Shown: piece after piece, positions 30,353 to 40,526 of the stretch
How positions within the stretch are numbered: the first letter of the stretch is position 1
Layout of the letters: every line of letters begins with the position of its first letter
Assembly (NCBI GenBank): GCA_024867545.1
Contig: JANFNE010000029.1
Location: 372,001-436,000, forward strand
Source: Phytopythium helicoides
Taxonomy: Eukaryota > Oomycota > Peronosporomycetes > Pythiales > Pythiaceae
Reading direction: 5' to 3'
Length of the DNA stretch: 64,000 nucleotides
Made by a program: the position numbers and the translations under genes
Notes under the pieces: generated by a model
What the model saw: the letters and a program-made list of their open reading frames with translations, nothing else
Database searches by the model: none
Told to the model about the DNA's origin: nothing

Positions 30353-32691
30353 GGTACCCGGCATTGGCGCTGTGGTGGATGGCCACAAAAACCTCCACTT
30401 CTACATTCACCTTTCTCATCACAAGATCGACGTAAACTCTCACTCAACCGGAAAACGTGGAAAAGGAGACGTGAAACTAAATAAACCTGTCGTTACGGTA
30501 CTGTCCAATTGACAAACTGGCAGCGCAGTCCATCAGCTTCAAGCGGGTTGCGCGATGCCCTCCCCAGCGATGACAACAGCACTGCATTGACACTTCGTAT
30601 TGCTTGTTGAAGATGCCATAGGAAGGATCTCCAGAGCTCCATCATGAGCCACGGCAAGCTAGTAAAGCGGCCTTTGCAGCTCTGCCTGCATACACGTAAA
30701 CAGGCATGAACTGCTTCCACAAGTCGACGAGGTCGGTCCAAGACAACACGTGTAGCTGGTGCTAGGTCTAAAAGGAAGAAGCGCAGTGCAGAACCACGCA
30801 AGAGTCAGTCAAAGAGGCGACGAGCCGAAGTCGAAGCTCGTGACGCAGCTAACGCCAAATCCTCGCTTGTGTGCGTCAAGACGTCGCTCAAGGCGTTTTG
30901 CAAGAGCGATGAGGCCATGACTTTGCCGTGGGAGTCCGTGCTGGCGGATATGGACCAGGCCGTGCTGGAGGCTTACGTCCTCGCCAACATCCACGCCGTG
31001 CGGATGTGACAGCTGGGCGATGCAGTGGAGCCACTCAACCAGGTCTTCTTCTACAGATGCCTATCGTGTGCTTGCAACGCCAACTCCACACTCGGGTCTC
31101 CTGCATTCCAGCAATCAGTCACGCTGTACAACACTTGGCGAGGTGAGGACGCTCGACGTGCAAGCAACCGGCAGATTACCGCTGGGTGGCAGCAGAACGC
31201 AGCCCAAATGATGGCCACAAACACCAAGAAAGCGATCGTACGCAACTTCTACCGTCGCTTTCACCGTCACATCAAGCGGGTCTATGACTTGAATGGTGCT
31301 GAGGCCTACGTCATGATCAAGAGCATCCTGGACCCTGTCTACAACGGCAACGATACCGAGGTGCAGGCTTGGCGAGAGCAGATCCCGCGCAACGAGAGCG
31401 GCTACTTGTCCGACGAGGCTAACAGATTGCTTCCTCTCACCTACATGATTCTGACCGACATTGAGGAGAGGAATCGCCGGTTTCAGCATCGACAGGACAT
31501 CCCAGAGGTCCGCACGTTCAGTCTCCTGCCGACAAAAATTGGGTGCAAGTGCTCGCACTTCAAGATGTGCAAGACGGCGCTCCACAGCCTACTTCTACGT
31601 GCTGGTGTTTGTGTGCCTCTTCTAGGTGACGATTGGAATGCTGTCGCAGGCGATTGGTGGCACAGTCTCTTCAATATCGAGAAGTTTGAAACAGCCAACA
31701 AGAAGTTCGCAGGAGAGATCGTGACGGACGGAAAGGCTGTCAGCATCGTCATGCGGAAAACCCATCCGGCGACAGACCGCCCACTTAGGGAAGAAGACTA
31801 CGATGTCATGTGGGGCCTAGATCCTGGCAGACGAGATCTGTTTGTAGCAACCAACCAGGATGGCGAGACTATCCACTGCTCTACTCGTGAGTTCTACGAG
31901 GATGCTCGCTACCACAAGAGCAACCAGAAAATAGCTTGCTGGAAGGAGCGGCGTCCCGACATTTTGACGGCCGAGCGTCAGATGCCGTCGAAGAAGACCG
32001 CGTCGCTCGAGTTGCTGGAAACGTACACACGATACGTTATTCCACATATGGAAAACCTGCTAGGATTTTCACGGGCGAAGGGATTCCGCAACCTGCGTTT
32101 TGGACGGTACATCTTTGCGCAGAGGAAGCTACATGAACTCTGCCGGAGACTGACCCAGCAAGCAGGCAGGCGAACGGTGGTTGGATTTGGAGATTGGAGC
32201 AATACCGATTACTCTGGACTCATCAAGAAGTGCCCCGCGGGGCCGGTCAAAAGACTGGAGCACACGTTGAGAAACTACTGTCGTGTACAACCAATTGATG
32301 AGTTTCGCACCAGCAAGCTTCACTCACGTTGCCACCGGCAACTAGAATACCAGTACAGTCTCCGACTCTGCAAGGTCAAGAACAGCACGGACAAGGAATG
32401 GCGGACGTGCAAGGTTTATAGTGTGCTCCATTGTCGATCCAATGGCTGTTTTGGTACTACTGTGAACCGTGACGTCAACGCCTCGAAGAACATGCTGATG
32501 CTTCTCCTCAACATGCTCCGTGGTCAACCAAGACCTACCGTTTTCTGTCGAGCGCCAACTTAACACATCAGGGGCCAGGTGCGCTCAGCGTTGCCCGCAG
32601 ATAGCACTGTATACTCAGGCATTGTTGCATTTTCACTGGGTTCCATTCCCAGTCATCGTCTTTTATCGTAGGATGCCGGGCTTACCACGGC
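30353..32691 (+). mobile_element. Candidate Fanzor-carrying element (putative ends)
   Basis: An imperfect inverted repeat flanks the Fanzor gene: ggtacccggcat at 30353-30364 faces atgccgggcttacc at 32673-32686, and the pairing extends outward through gccg/cggc with one mismatch and a two-base bulge. No target-site duplication is evident. The downstream flank (32564-32720) contains short hairpin-prone sequence (gccgaaggc) where a guide RNA could be encoded, but this is inference only. Element boundaries are uncertain. Confidence 0.35.
30709..32563 (+). pseudogene. Fanzor (eukaryotic TnpB-like RNA-guided endonuclease), with an in-frame stop
   Basis: From ATG 31025 a 512-codon frame carries a RuvC-type nuclease. 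RuvC-I is VMWGLDPGRRDLF (Asp266). The usual RuvC-II position reads VVGFGDWS with no Glu. A Glu (426) sits in IDEFRTSKLHSRC, where TnpB has VDPxxTSxxC. RuvC-III is NRDVNASKNM (Asp483). A zinc ribbon is formed by HSRC and CRSNGC. The displaced Glu and inert RuvC-II position are the hallmark described for Fanzor. The same frame continues upstream of a TGA at 31007-31009 to about 30709, with a nuclear-localisation-like basic cluster (RSKRKKR and SKRRR) and protein-like sequence (TLPWESVLADMDQAVLE). The stop therefore lies inside the original protein. The copy is either inactive or carries a sequence error. Confidence 0.82.
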
Positions 32692-32860
32692 CATACCCGC
32701 GAGCCGAAGGCGAGTGCTAGCAATTAATAGAACTTCAACAAACAATTGTTTCACAACCATGTTTCGGCTGGGCTTTTATCGACTGCGAACGCTCCAAACA
32801 TACAGCTCACTCTACTGAGGTCATTCCATCCTCCTCCTGACGCGATGGTGATCATCACGC

Positions 32861-34574
32861 TTACGAGACTACGTGGATGTCGCTCTCCGAGTACTGGCAC
32901 AGCGGGTCCTTGATACCCGCACCAAGCTCCTCAGGCTCACCGTCCTCGCTGCCCTGCGACCAAGCACAAACATCGTAGCCTGTCGTCGTCGGCCTTGATG
33001 TAGATGTTGCTGAGCACGGCCTCGTCACCGTAGTTGTCGTTGACCGTGACAATGCTCACGCCCGGGTTCACAGGCGTACACATTCGACACGTACACGAAG
33101 CGCTGGCGGTCGCCGCACGTGCCGCACGATCGGTACAGCTTGCCGAACGTGTCAGCATAGAAGCCGTCGATCTTGACCGTGCCGTAGCCGTTGTGCTGCA
33201 CGACCTTGTCATCAGCGTTCCTGGCACCACCTCCCGTCACCGTGGAGACACTGCTGGCCGAGCCACCCTTGATACTGAGAGCATCCTCGCACACATCGTC
33301 CCACCACACGTTCTCGATTGTGCAGTCATGGTCGTCACAGTGGACACCCTCCATCTGGTTGGCACCGATGATGACGTTCTTGAGCGTGGCGCCAGCCTCA
33401 AGCGAGAACACAGCCGTCGAGGTTCCACTCTCCTCTTGACCCTCGCACGTAATGTCCGAACGCTCGTAGGTCTTCATGCCACCGTCAAAGGTCTCGCCAG
33501 CCGCAACAACGTACACCTCGCTGTACTGGACGGTGCCCTGGCTCGTGGGCCACGTGCCATCAGGCACCTGACGAAGAGCTCGAAGTGGAGGTGGTGGAAG
33601 TAGAAGTCGAGGTTGAGGACGTCGAGTTAGACGAGGTCGACGAAGCCGAAGTAGCACTCGACGACGAAGCCGTGGTAGGCTCCGGAGTGGACTCCGAGTC
33701 CGAGTCCGAGTCCGAGCTCTTTGACTTGTCCGAGTCGTCATCATCGTCATCGTCGTCACCCTTGCTTGAAGCGGCCGACGGAGCGTCCGTGGTCTCAGAG
33801 TCATCGTCACCCTTGCTGGAAGAGGCAGACGGAGCGTCCGTGGTTTCAGAGGTGTCAGCCTCCGACTCGGTCTCACTGGAAGTCGAGGTGGTCGACGTCG
33901 AGGTGGAGCTACCGCCCTCAAGCGGAATGCAGTCCTCTGTTCAATCAAAGCACAGTAATGAGTAAATCTGACCAAGAAAACTTCATGCGACCATACCCAA
34001 CGACTTACTGTAAGTCTGCCACACGGTCTCGCCGTCCACACCCTGGAAAGCAAGCCAGTAAAATCGCATCTCACTGCAGCCACCCGAGCTGCATTGCGAG
34101 TAGTCCACAGGGAACACAGTCGTGCCGTCCGACTCGTACGTGCCGTAGCAGTTGTCATCGCTGAAAACCTTGGTGCTGTCGAGCCAGATCTCGCAGGGTC
34201 CAACGTGCTGGATGGCACGCGAGAAGGTAGCCGTGCTAGGTGCTGGGAATGGGCTGCGCTTCACCGTTGGGGTCGGAGTAGCCGCACTCGGCTCCATAGA
34301 GCGAGGTATCGCCGTCAAGAAGAGTCTTGAGGTCCGTGACGCCATTCTTGGATGCTAGCTCCTTCCACACCGTGACACTAGGCCTCCTCATTGCCATCCC
34401 AGTCGTCGCTCTCGAATCCCGAAGGAGGGTCGATCTGGACGACCCACGCCGACGTCGTGGTGCCGCTGAACTGCGTCTCAGGGATGAGCATGTAGCCGTG
34501 GGCGTTGACATGGGCCACGAAGGTGCTAACCGCAAGCGCGGCCTGCGATGATGTTGGTGCGAGCAGGAGACCAT
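32861..34574 (-). CDS. AA17 monooxygenase-PL3 pectate lyase fusion, frame disrupted as assembled (AA17 no. 5)
   Basis: Exon 1 (34009-34574) encodes a signal peptide, [17 protein letters not shown] and the copper-brace His ([11 protein letters not shown]). Exon 2 (32861-33936) encodes DCIPLEGG, an 80-100 residue Ser/Thr/Asp linker, and then a PL3 pectate lyase domain starting [20 protein letters not shown], with [52 protein letters not shown] and [14 protein letters not shown]. Breaks near 34565, 34541, 34380, 34241, 33567, 33047 and 32977 each look like one extra base. Exon 1 is 566 bases (562 plus four), and the exon 2 length fits three insertions. If real, one protein would combine oxidative and lytic pectin cleavage. 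The basic tail of the other AA17 proteins is replaced by the lyase. Confidence 0.8.
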
Positions 34575-34620
34575 GGTGCTGGGGTTGTCTTGGTTCAGGA
34601 GGTCGAGTGGCCACCGGAGA

Positions 34621-34640
34621 GAGAAAACCGAAGTGAGAAG
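34621..34640 (-). promoter_or_regulatory. Inr+FPR-like core promoter, AA17-PL3 gene
   Basis: The minus strand reads CTTCTCACTTCGGTTTTCTC, about 46 bases upstream of the ATG. Confidence 0.45.
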
Positions 34641-35636
34641 CTGCAAGTCAGGGACTCGAGACTCGACTGGCGGAGCGACAGTGGTGGATCAGCAGTCGAC
34701 ATAGAGGTGCATGGTCTCAACCGCGCGCACCGAGGGTCAACACGATCCAGACAAACAGACGGCCGCTCTTTCGCTATCAGCGCGATTGAGTAATTAGTCG
34801 TTTTTCTGTGCGTTAATCCGCCCATACATTTATCAAAACAAATATGTCGACTATTTAGTTTGCATACTTAACGCAAGTGAAAAAAATCAGCTTGACTGTA
34901 CGGTGGTCGCGGCAACTAAAACTTAGTTTTTCGCTACTTTTGGGACTGGTGACTTCTGCTTGCTGCACATGAGGCGTTCCGAACCGATCTTGCGAGCGAT
35001 GGGACTCGCATTCGGAGGGCCGTGCCGACCAGCTCCTCCCAGTTCCCCGCTTTCAGATGGAGAACCCTTCATCGAGCGTGCTTGTAGAGGCTCTCCCATC
35101 ACGGACTAGATGGTGGTTATGATCGTCTTGCGCCAATCATCGATCTAGTGGACTCTGCATATACAGTGTATGGATCCGACATTGAGACCGCCCAGCTCAC
35201 TGAGGAGGGCCTCACCTTCGCCAATGTGACTCACTTGCCACCCACCCATCGCTACGTCGGAGGGAACAAAAATGCCCAACAGCAGGACAACGCAAATCCA
35301 GAGCTGGAGCATTTGTCAGGTGACAACAATGTAAAGATCGGCGGGCGTGTCGTGACATGGAACCGCCTGTTTCCCCGGATGTCGACAAGCTTTTACAGCT
35401 CCAAATGGATCACCTCTACATTCTGGCTCACGTGGAAGGTGTGCCGAATATGTGGTACATTCTGACTCTTGAAGGTCCAAGGCCAAATTATCTCGAATGG
35501 CATGCTGAGTCTTTAGTGGTCACCACCCTCCTCTACGCAACCATCAACATTGTCGTCACGCATACATCGATCCCAATCACGGCGGAGAGAGAGACACGCT
35601 TGGGCGTCCATCAACGCTTGCATCGAGACGGCCGAC
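34641..35636. other. Intergenic with an unassigned open frame
   Basis: A plus-strand frame at about 35148-35560 reads VYGSDIETAQLTEEG and, after a frame change, LYILAHVEGVPNMWY; composition is protein-like but I do not recognise it. The AT-rich stretch 34795-34930 upstream of the AA17-PL3 gene resembles that upstream of AA17 no. 4. Confidence 0.3.
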
Positions 35637-36840
35637 CTAGTGCTTCAGTTTCCGCCCGAATCCGCCGCTCCAGCCGCCACCCTTACCGCCACCTTTACCG
35701 CCATTGTGGTGGTCTCCAAAGCTACCTGCGTTGCTGCCGCTCTCAAAGCTGCCATCGTAGTTTCCATCCTGATTTCCACTGCCGTAGCTGCCACCGTAGT
35801 TCCCGCCCCGGGAAGCACTGTTGTCGCTCTGGGAACTATCTTCGGTGCGGTCATCATCACTCGTCGTCGAGTATCCCTCATCACTACTAGTCGTTGGCGT
35901 TGTCCGTGTTGTCGTCGCAGGAGTATCAGTAGACGGAGTGCTGTACGAAGTGGTACTGCTGCCCGACGACTCTGTGTCCTCGTCATCGCTGCTGGTCGTA
36001 GTGCTGCTTGTCTCCTCGCTATCTGTTGAAGGCGCCTCTGTAGTCTCCGTAGTAGTCGTGTCCGCCTCTGCTTCAGTTTCATCACTCGACTCGGTAGTAG
36101 TCGTATCGTCATCCGATGAAGTCGTAGTCGTCGTTGAAGAAGAGGTCGAGCTTCCGCTGCCGCCCTCGAGCGGAATGCAGTCCTCTAGACGGTTTCAAAT
36201 AGACATGTAAGTGTTAGCCAGCCACCGAAAGATCGTGATCCCAACTCAATCCGAAGATAACGACGTACTGTAGACCTGCCACACGGTCTCATCGTCAACA
36301 CCCTGGAACGCCAACCAGTAGAAACGCATCATGCTGCAGCCCGCTGACTCACACTGAGAGTAATCCACGGGGAACACGGACTTGACGTCCACATCCTCGT
36401 TGCCGTAGTCAGCGTAGCAGTTGGTGTCGTTGAAGGCAAGCGTGTCGTCAAGCCAGATCTCGCAGGGTCCGACGTGTTGGATGGCACGCGAGAATGTTGC
36501 TGTGCTCGTGCTGGGGATCGGCTGAGCGGTGCCATCAGGGTTTGTAAAACCACACTCGGCACCGTACAACGAAGTGTCGCCATCGAGCAGCGACCTCAGG
36601 ATCAGTTACCCCGTTCTCCGCTGACAGAGTTTCCCACGTCTCGACACTTTGGTCAGTGTTTCCGTCCCAGTTATCACTGGACCACGTCGGATCGATCTGC
36701 ACGATCCACGCAGAAGTCGCCGATCCCGTGAACTGGGACTCTGGGATGAGAATGTAGCCGTGGGCACTAACACTTGTAGTTAGGTACGCAACAGTTACTG
36801 CTGCAGCTGCCACCGCGAGCTGGAAGTTGCAGTGAACCAT
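35637..36840 (-). CDS. AA17 lytic polysaccharide monooxygenase, one frame break (AA17 no. 6)
   Basis: Exons 36269-36840 and 35637-36184. Signal peptide MVHCNFQLAVAAAAVTVAYLTTSVSA, mature HGYILIPESQFTGSATS, second copper His in [12 protein letters not shown] single extra base near 36599 (gaccTCAGGATcag, where ...cagatcag... is expected from codon alignment) shifts the frame. With it discounted, the exons total 1119 bases (372 residues). The long linker is rich in Thr/Ser/Asp, followed by Gly/Asn/Tyr-rich repeats (GGNYGGSYGSGNQDGNYDG) and GGGWSGGFGRKLKH at the C-terminus. It resembles no. 7 (HGYILIPESQF), so these two form a subgroup. Confidence 0.82.
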
Positions 36841-36880
36841 TATGGAACTGGGTCTAGGGTGTTCTTGGTTGTTCCGAGCC

Positions 36881-36899
36881 GGCGAATTGCGAAGTGAGC
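36881..36899 (-). promoter_or_regulatory. Inr+FPR-like core promoter, AA17 no. 6
   Basis: The minus strand reads GCTCACTTCGCAATTCGCC, 41 bases upstream of the ATG. Confidence 0.5.
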
Positions 36900-37797
36900 G
36901 AGTGAGCGAAACCCAAAAGAACTTGCTCCACTGGGAGAAAAGTATTCAGCTCTGGAAGCTAGTCGTCAAGATAGCTCAGGCACTTGTGCTGGATCGGCAG
37001 CAGTCTGCATACCACCTCTCTTGGAACAGTCGTTGTGTATGGCCTTGTCGATAGCGTAGAGTATAAAACAACACAGCACGATTTGCTGGGAGACGAGGAA
37101 AGCAAACTTGCTTAGCATGGCAGTTTGCGAGTGAACAGACGGGAAAGCATAAGAATTCTGCACCGATCGAGTCTTCTGGGATAGTTTGGAAGTGATAGCA
37201 CCTCGGCGAACTACCGGCTCGAATTGCAAGATGTACAGCTCGATACTCCATGAAAACAAAAGAAAATCTACGATGGTTAGATAAGAACGACTAGCTAGGT
37301 TCCGATACTCGAACAAATTGGCCGGTGACTCGATCGAAATCGACTCGAGATCTTCGAGTTGAAGCTGTGTGCACCGTCACAGAATTCGGCCGCCCCGCTC
37401 AGCGCGAGTCACACTTTTCACACACTTTTACATTTCTGAATCCGATTTTTGACTTGAAAAGAATATAGCTGGCTCGACTCAGAGAATCAGGAGTGTATTC
37501 TGATTGAATTTGAAGCAAGCCCACCTTTACTGAACGTGCCCCGGCTCACCGAAGATCTTTTTGAGCTCTGCTGTTCCTGAATGCTGCTGATGAAAAGGAG
37601 AGTAGTTGTTTCGCCAGCCTTGGGCATTTACATGAACGAGCATTTTGTATCGCAGGATCGGTTCACGAGATTGCAAAGGTGTCAACTCACTCTCAATTGC
37701 GATTCGCCGCACACTACTCCAAGCACACGACGCTACCAGTCATCTCCATGTAACACATGCTCCACTGATTGTAGTAGAAGAGACTTGGGCCAGCTAC
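36900..37797. other. Intergenic, nothing recognised
   Basis: Upstream region of AA17 no. 6 and 3' flank of no. 7. No supported gene or repeat. Confidence 0.45.
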
Positions 37798-38894
37798 TTA
37801 GCCACGCTTGCGTTCTCGGGCCGTGCACTTGCTCGACGGAGTCGTGGCGGTTGAGCTCGAGGAAGGCGTCGAAGCAGTGGACGAAGATGCGGGGGCGGCC
37901 GTGGTCGCCGCTGGGGCCTCCGTGGTTGTGTTCGAGTCGGCGTCCTCTTCGGCTGAAGCACTAGAGTCGCTTGGTGGGGCAGCAGTCGTTGAGCTTGGCT
38001 CATCCGTAGAATCGCTCGAATCAGCGCTTGTCACCGTAGGAGTTGAGGTGGTCGTCGAAGAAGCGGAAGCATCATTCGAGGTAGAGCCATCGGTCTCCAG
38101 GTCGTCGTCCGATGATGAGGCAGTAGAAGTAGCAGCAGAAGATGTCGTAGAGGCCGTCGAAGACGAAGTTGTGGACGAAGTCTCTGACGTAGACACGGTA
38201 CTCGTCGTGCTACCAGTGCCACTACCGCCTTCAAGTGGAATGCAGTCCTCTGTATTTCAAAGTCACAACACGTCAGCACCAGCCATTTGGAGTCCATATC
38301 ACTCGATAAAACTAGCGCGGACGTACTGTAGACTTGCCACACGGTCTCACCGTCAACACCCTGGAACGCCAGCCAGTAGAATCGCATCATACTGCAACCA
38401 GTCGTCTCGCATTGCGAGTAGTCCACGGGGAACACGGACTTGACATCCTTGTCTTCGTTGCCGTAGTCAGCGTAGCAGTTGGTGTCGTTGAAGACACGAG
38501 TGTCGTCCAGCCAGATTTCGCAGGGTCCGACGTGCTGAATGGCTCGCGAGAAGGTGGCAGTGCTATCGCTTGGAATCGGCTGCGCCGTTCCATCGGGGTT
38601 GGTGTAGCCGCAGTCAGCACCGTAGAGCGAAGTGTCGTCAAGGAGCGTGCGAATATCCGTCACGCCGTTCTGAGCGGAGAGAGTAATCCACGTGTCGACA
38701 CTCTGATCGGTGTTGCCATCCCAGTTGTCGCTCTCGTATCCGGAAGGAGGGTCGATTTGCACGATCCACGAGGACGTCGCTGATCCGGTGAACTGCGACT
38801 CTGGGATGAGGATGTAACCGTGGCCCTGCACTTGCGACACAGAAACAGCGAGTGCGAGTCCCGTTGCGGTGATCGAGGACGAGATGGAGACCAT
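37798..38894 (-). CDS. AA17 lytic polysaccharide monooxygenase (AA17 no. 7)
   Basis: Exons 38327-38894 and 37798-38249 give an uninterrupted 339-residue protein. Signal peptide MVSISSSITATGLALAVSVSQVQG, mature HGYILIPESQFTGSATSS, second His in [11 protein letters not shown]. One residue is lost in LLDDTSLYGADCG relative to [14 protein letters not shown] (an in-frame 3-base deletion). The linker is Ser/Thr/Ala-rich and the protein ends SSKCTARERKRG, a basic tail with a Cys that is shared with nos. 8, 9 and 10 rather than with nos. 1-3. The start is the ATG at the signal peptide, not the more distal open frame to 39035. Confidence 0.88.
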
Positions 38895-38947
38895 GACTAC
38901 TTGGAATCCGAACGCTGGCCACTGCTCGATTGCTTGTCTTGTCCGAC

Positions 38948-38966
38948 GCGAAATGGAGAATGAGTG
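38948..38966 (-). promoter_or_regulatory. Inr+FPR core promoter, AA17 no. 7
   Basis: The minus strand reads CACTCATTCTCCATTTCGC, 54 bases upstream of the ATG. Confidence 0.55.
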
Positions 38967-39296
38967 ATGTGGAGCTGCTAGCTGATCAGAGCGATAGGTG
39001 CTCGAAGAAGGTAGAGCCACCACCCACATGTACACCCGACTATGGGTGCACCAGTGATCCTACCGGAGACCATGGGTCGCTCCTGCTCGATCATCGACTG
39101 TTTCATACGAAAAAGCGCACCCCCGGCTCAAGAGCCTCGGAGAGCTCCGGCCCGATCAGAGTTTCGAGCATTCGAGTTAAATTGTGACACTTTGTTCGAA
39201 TTTAGTCGTGATACAAAATGCACCTCAAACTAAAAAACGTCAAGGCAGTCACCACACCAAGAGCGAAACTACATCAATAACGAACTTGGGCTCGAT
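38967..39296. other. Intergenic, nothing recognised
   Basis: Upstream sequence of AA17 no. 7 and 3' flank of no. 8. No gene signal. Confidence 0.4.
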
Positions 39297-40217
39297 CTAC
39301 GAGCGCTTGCGGGCCGAGCACTTGGATGACGGGGCCGGCGTGTCAGCCTCCGCCTCATCGGCAGGAGCGTCCGTGGCCGGAGCCTCCGTTGCAGGAGCTT
39401 CCGTAGCGGGAGCCTCCGTCTCCGGAGCATCAGTAGTCGGAGCCTCGGTAGTAGGGGCGTCAGTCACAGGGGTCTCGGTGGCAGGAGCCTCGGTTGTCGC
39501 CGTTGACGTCGAGTTGGTCGAGGAGCTGCTGGTCGTACCCGTGCCGCTGCCACCCTCAAGCGGGATGCAGTCCTCTGCAAGAAAGAGATAATACGTTAGA
39601 AACTCACGACCCACGTTGCAAGACAGGCGAGCTAGTGGCTACTCACTGTAGGTCTGCCACACGGTCTCGCCGTCCACACCCTGGAATGCCAGCCAGTAGA
39701 AACGCATCTCGCTGCAACCCGTGGTTTCGCACTGCGAGTAGTCCACCGGGAACACCGACTTCACGTCCACATCCTCGTTGCCGTACGTTGAGTAGCAATC
39801 GTCTTCGCTGAACACCTTGGTGTCGTCCAGCCAGATCTCACAGGGCCCGACGTGCTGGATGGCACGCGAAAAGGTAGCTGTGCTGGTGCTGGGAATGGGC
39901 TGCGCCTCTCCGTTGGGGTCCGTGAAACCGCACTCGGCACCGTAGAGCGAGGTGTCGCCGTCGAGCAGTGTCTTGAGGTCCGTGACGCCATTCTTGGATG
40001 CCAGTTCCTTCCACACCGTCACACTCTGCGCGTTGTTACCGTCCCAGTCATCGCTCTCGTAGCCCGAAGGCGGGTCAATTTGCACAATCCACGCCGACGT
40101 GGCCGAGCCTGTGAACTGCGACTCCGGGATCAGCATGTAGCCGTGGGCGTTGACCTGCGAGGCGAATGTCGCGACGACCACGGCAGTCGAGACGAGGGCG
40201 GCTGACGTGGAGACCAT
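39297..40217 (-). CDS. AA17 lytic polysaccharide monooxygenase (AA17 no. 8)
   Basis: Exons 39647-40217 and 39297-39574, uninterrupted, 282 residues. Signal peptide MVSTSAALVSTAVVVATFASQVNA, mature [17 protein letters not shown], second His in [32 protein letters not shown] loop region. The linker is made of Ala/Pro/Thr/Glu repeats (TEAPATE / TDAPTTE units) and ends SSKCSARKRS. It is a close tandem relative of no. 9, sharing the same linker type and tail. Secretion and oxidative pectin cleavage are inferred from the family. Confidence 0.9.
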
Positions 40218-40263
40218 GGCGGTTGCTTGGCTGGCTTGGGTTTCTTGAAGGCTTCGGGGTGAC

Positions 40264-40284
40264 GGAGCAAATCGGACACTGAGC
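40264..40284 (-). promoter_or_regulatory. Inr+FPR core promoter, AA17 no. 8
   Basis: The minus strand reads GCTCAGTGTCCGATTTGCTCC, about 47 bases upstream of the ATG. Confidence 0.5.
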
Positions 40285-40526
40285 CCGTGGGGCGTGCGTG
40301 ATCGGTGATCGTCAGCAAAGGACGGACATCTTCGCAAATATGGTGGGTTACTGAACTGCATGTCTAATGGTTTGTATGGTCAATTTAACATGTCAAAATG
40401 GGAAACTGGCGATTTCGGGATGGGCTCTCCATACAAATACTCATATAATTTCCCACCATATGGCAGTCAAGAAGTACATCTTGATGCAATCCGGAAACAA
40501 AACGACACTTTCACGAAACCAACGAT

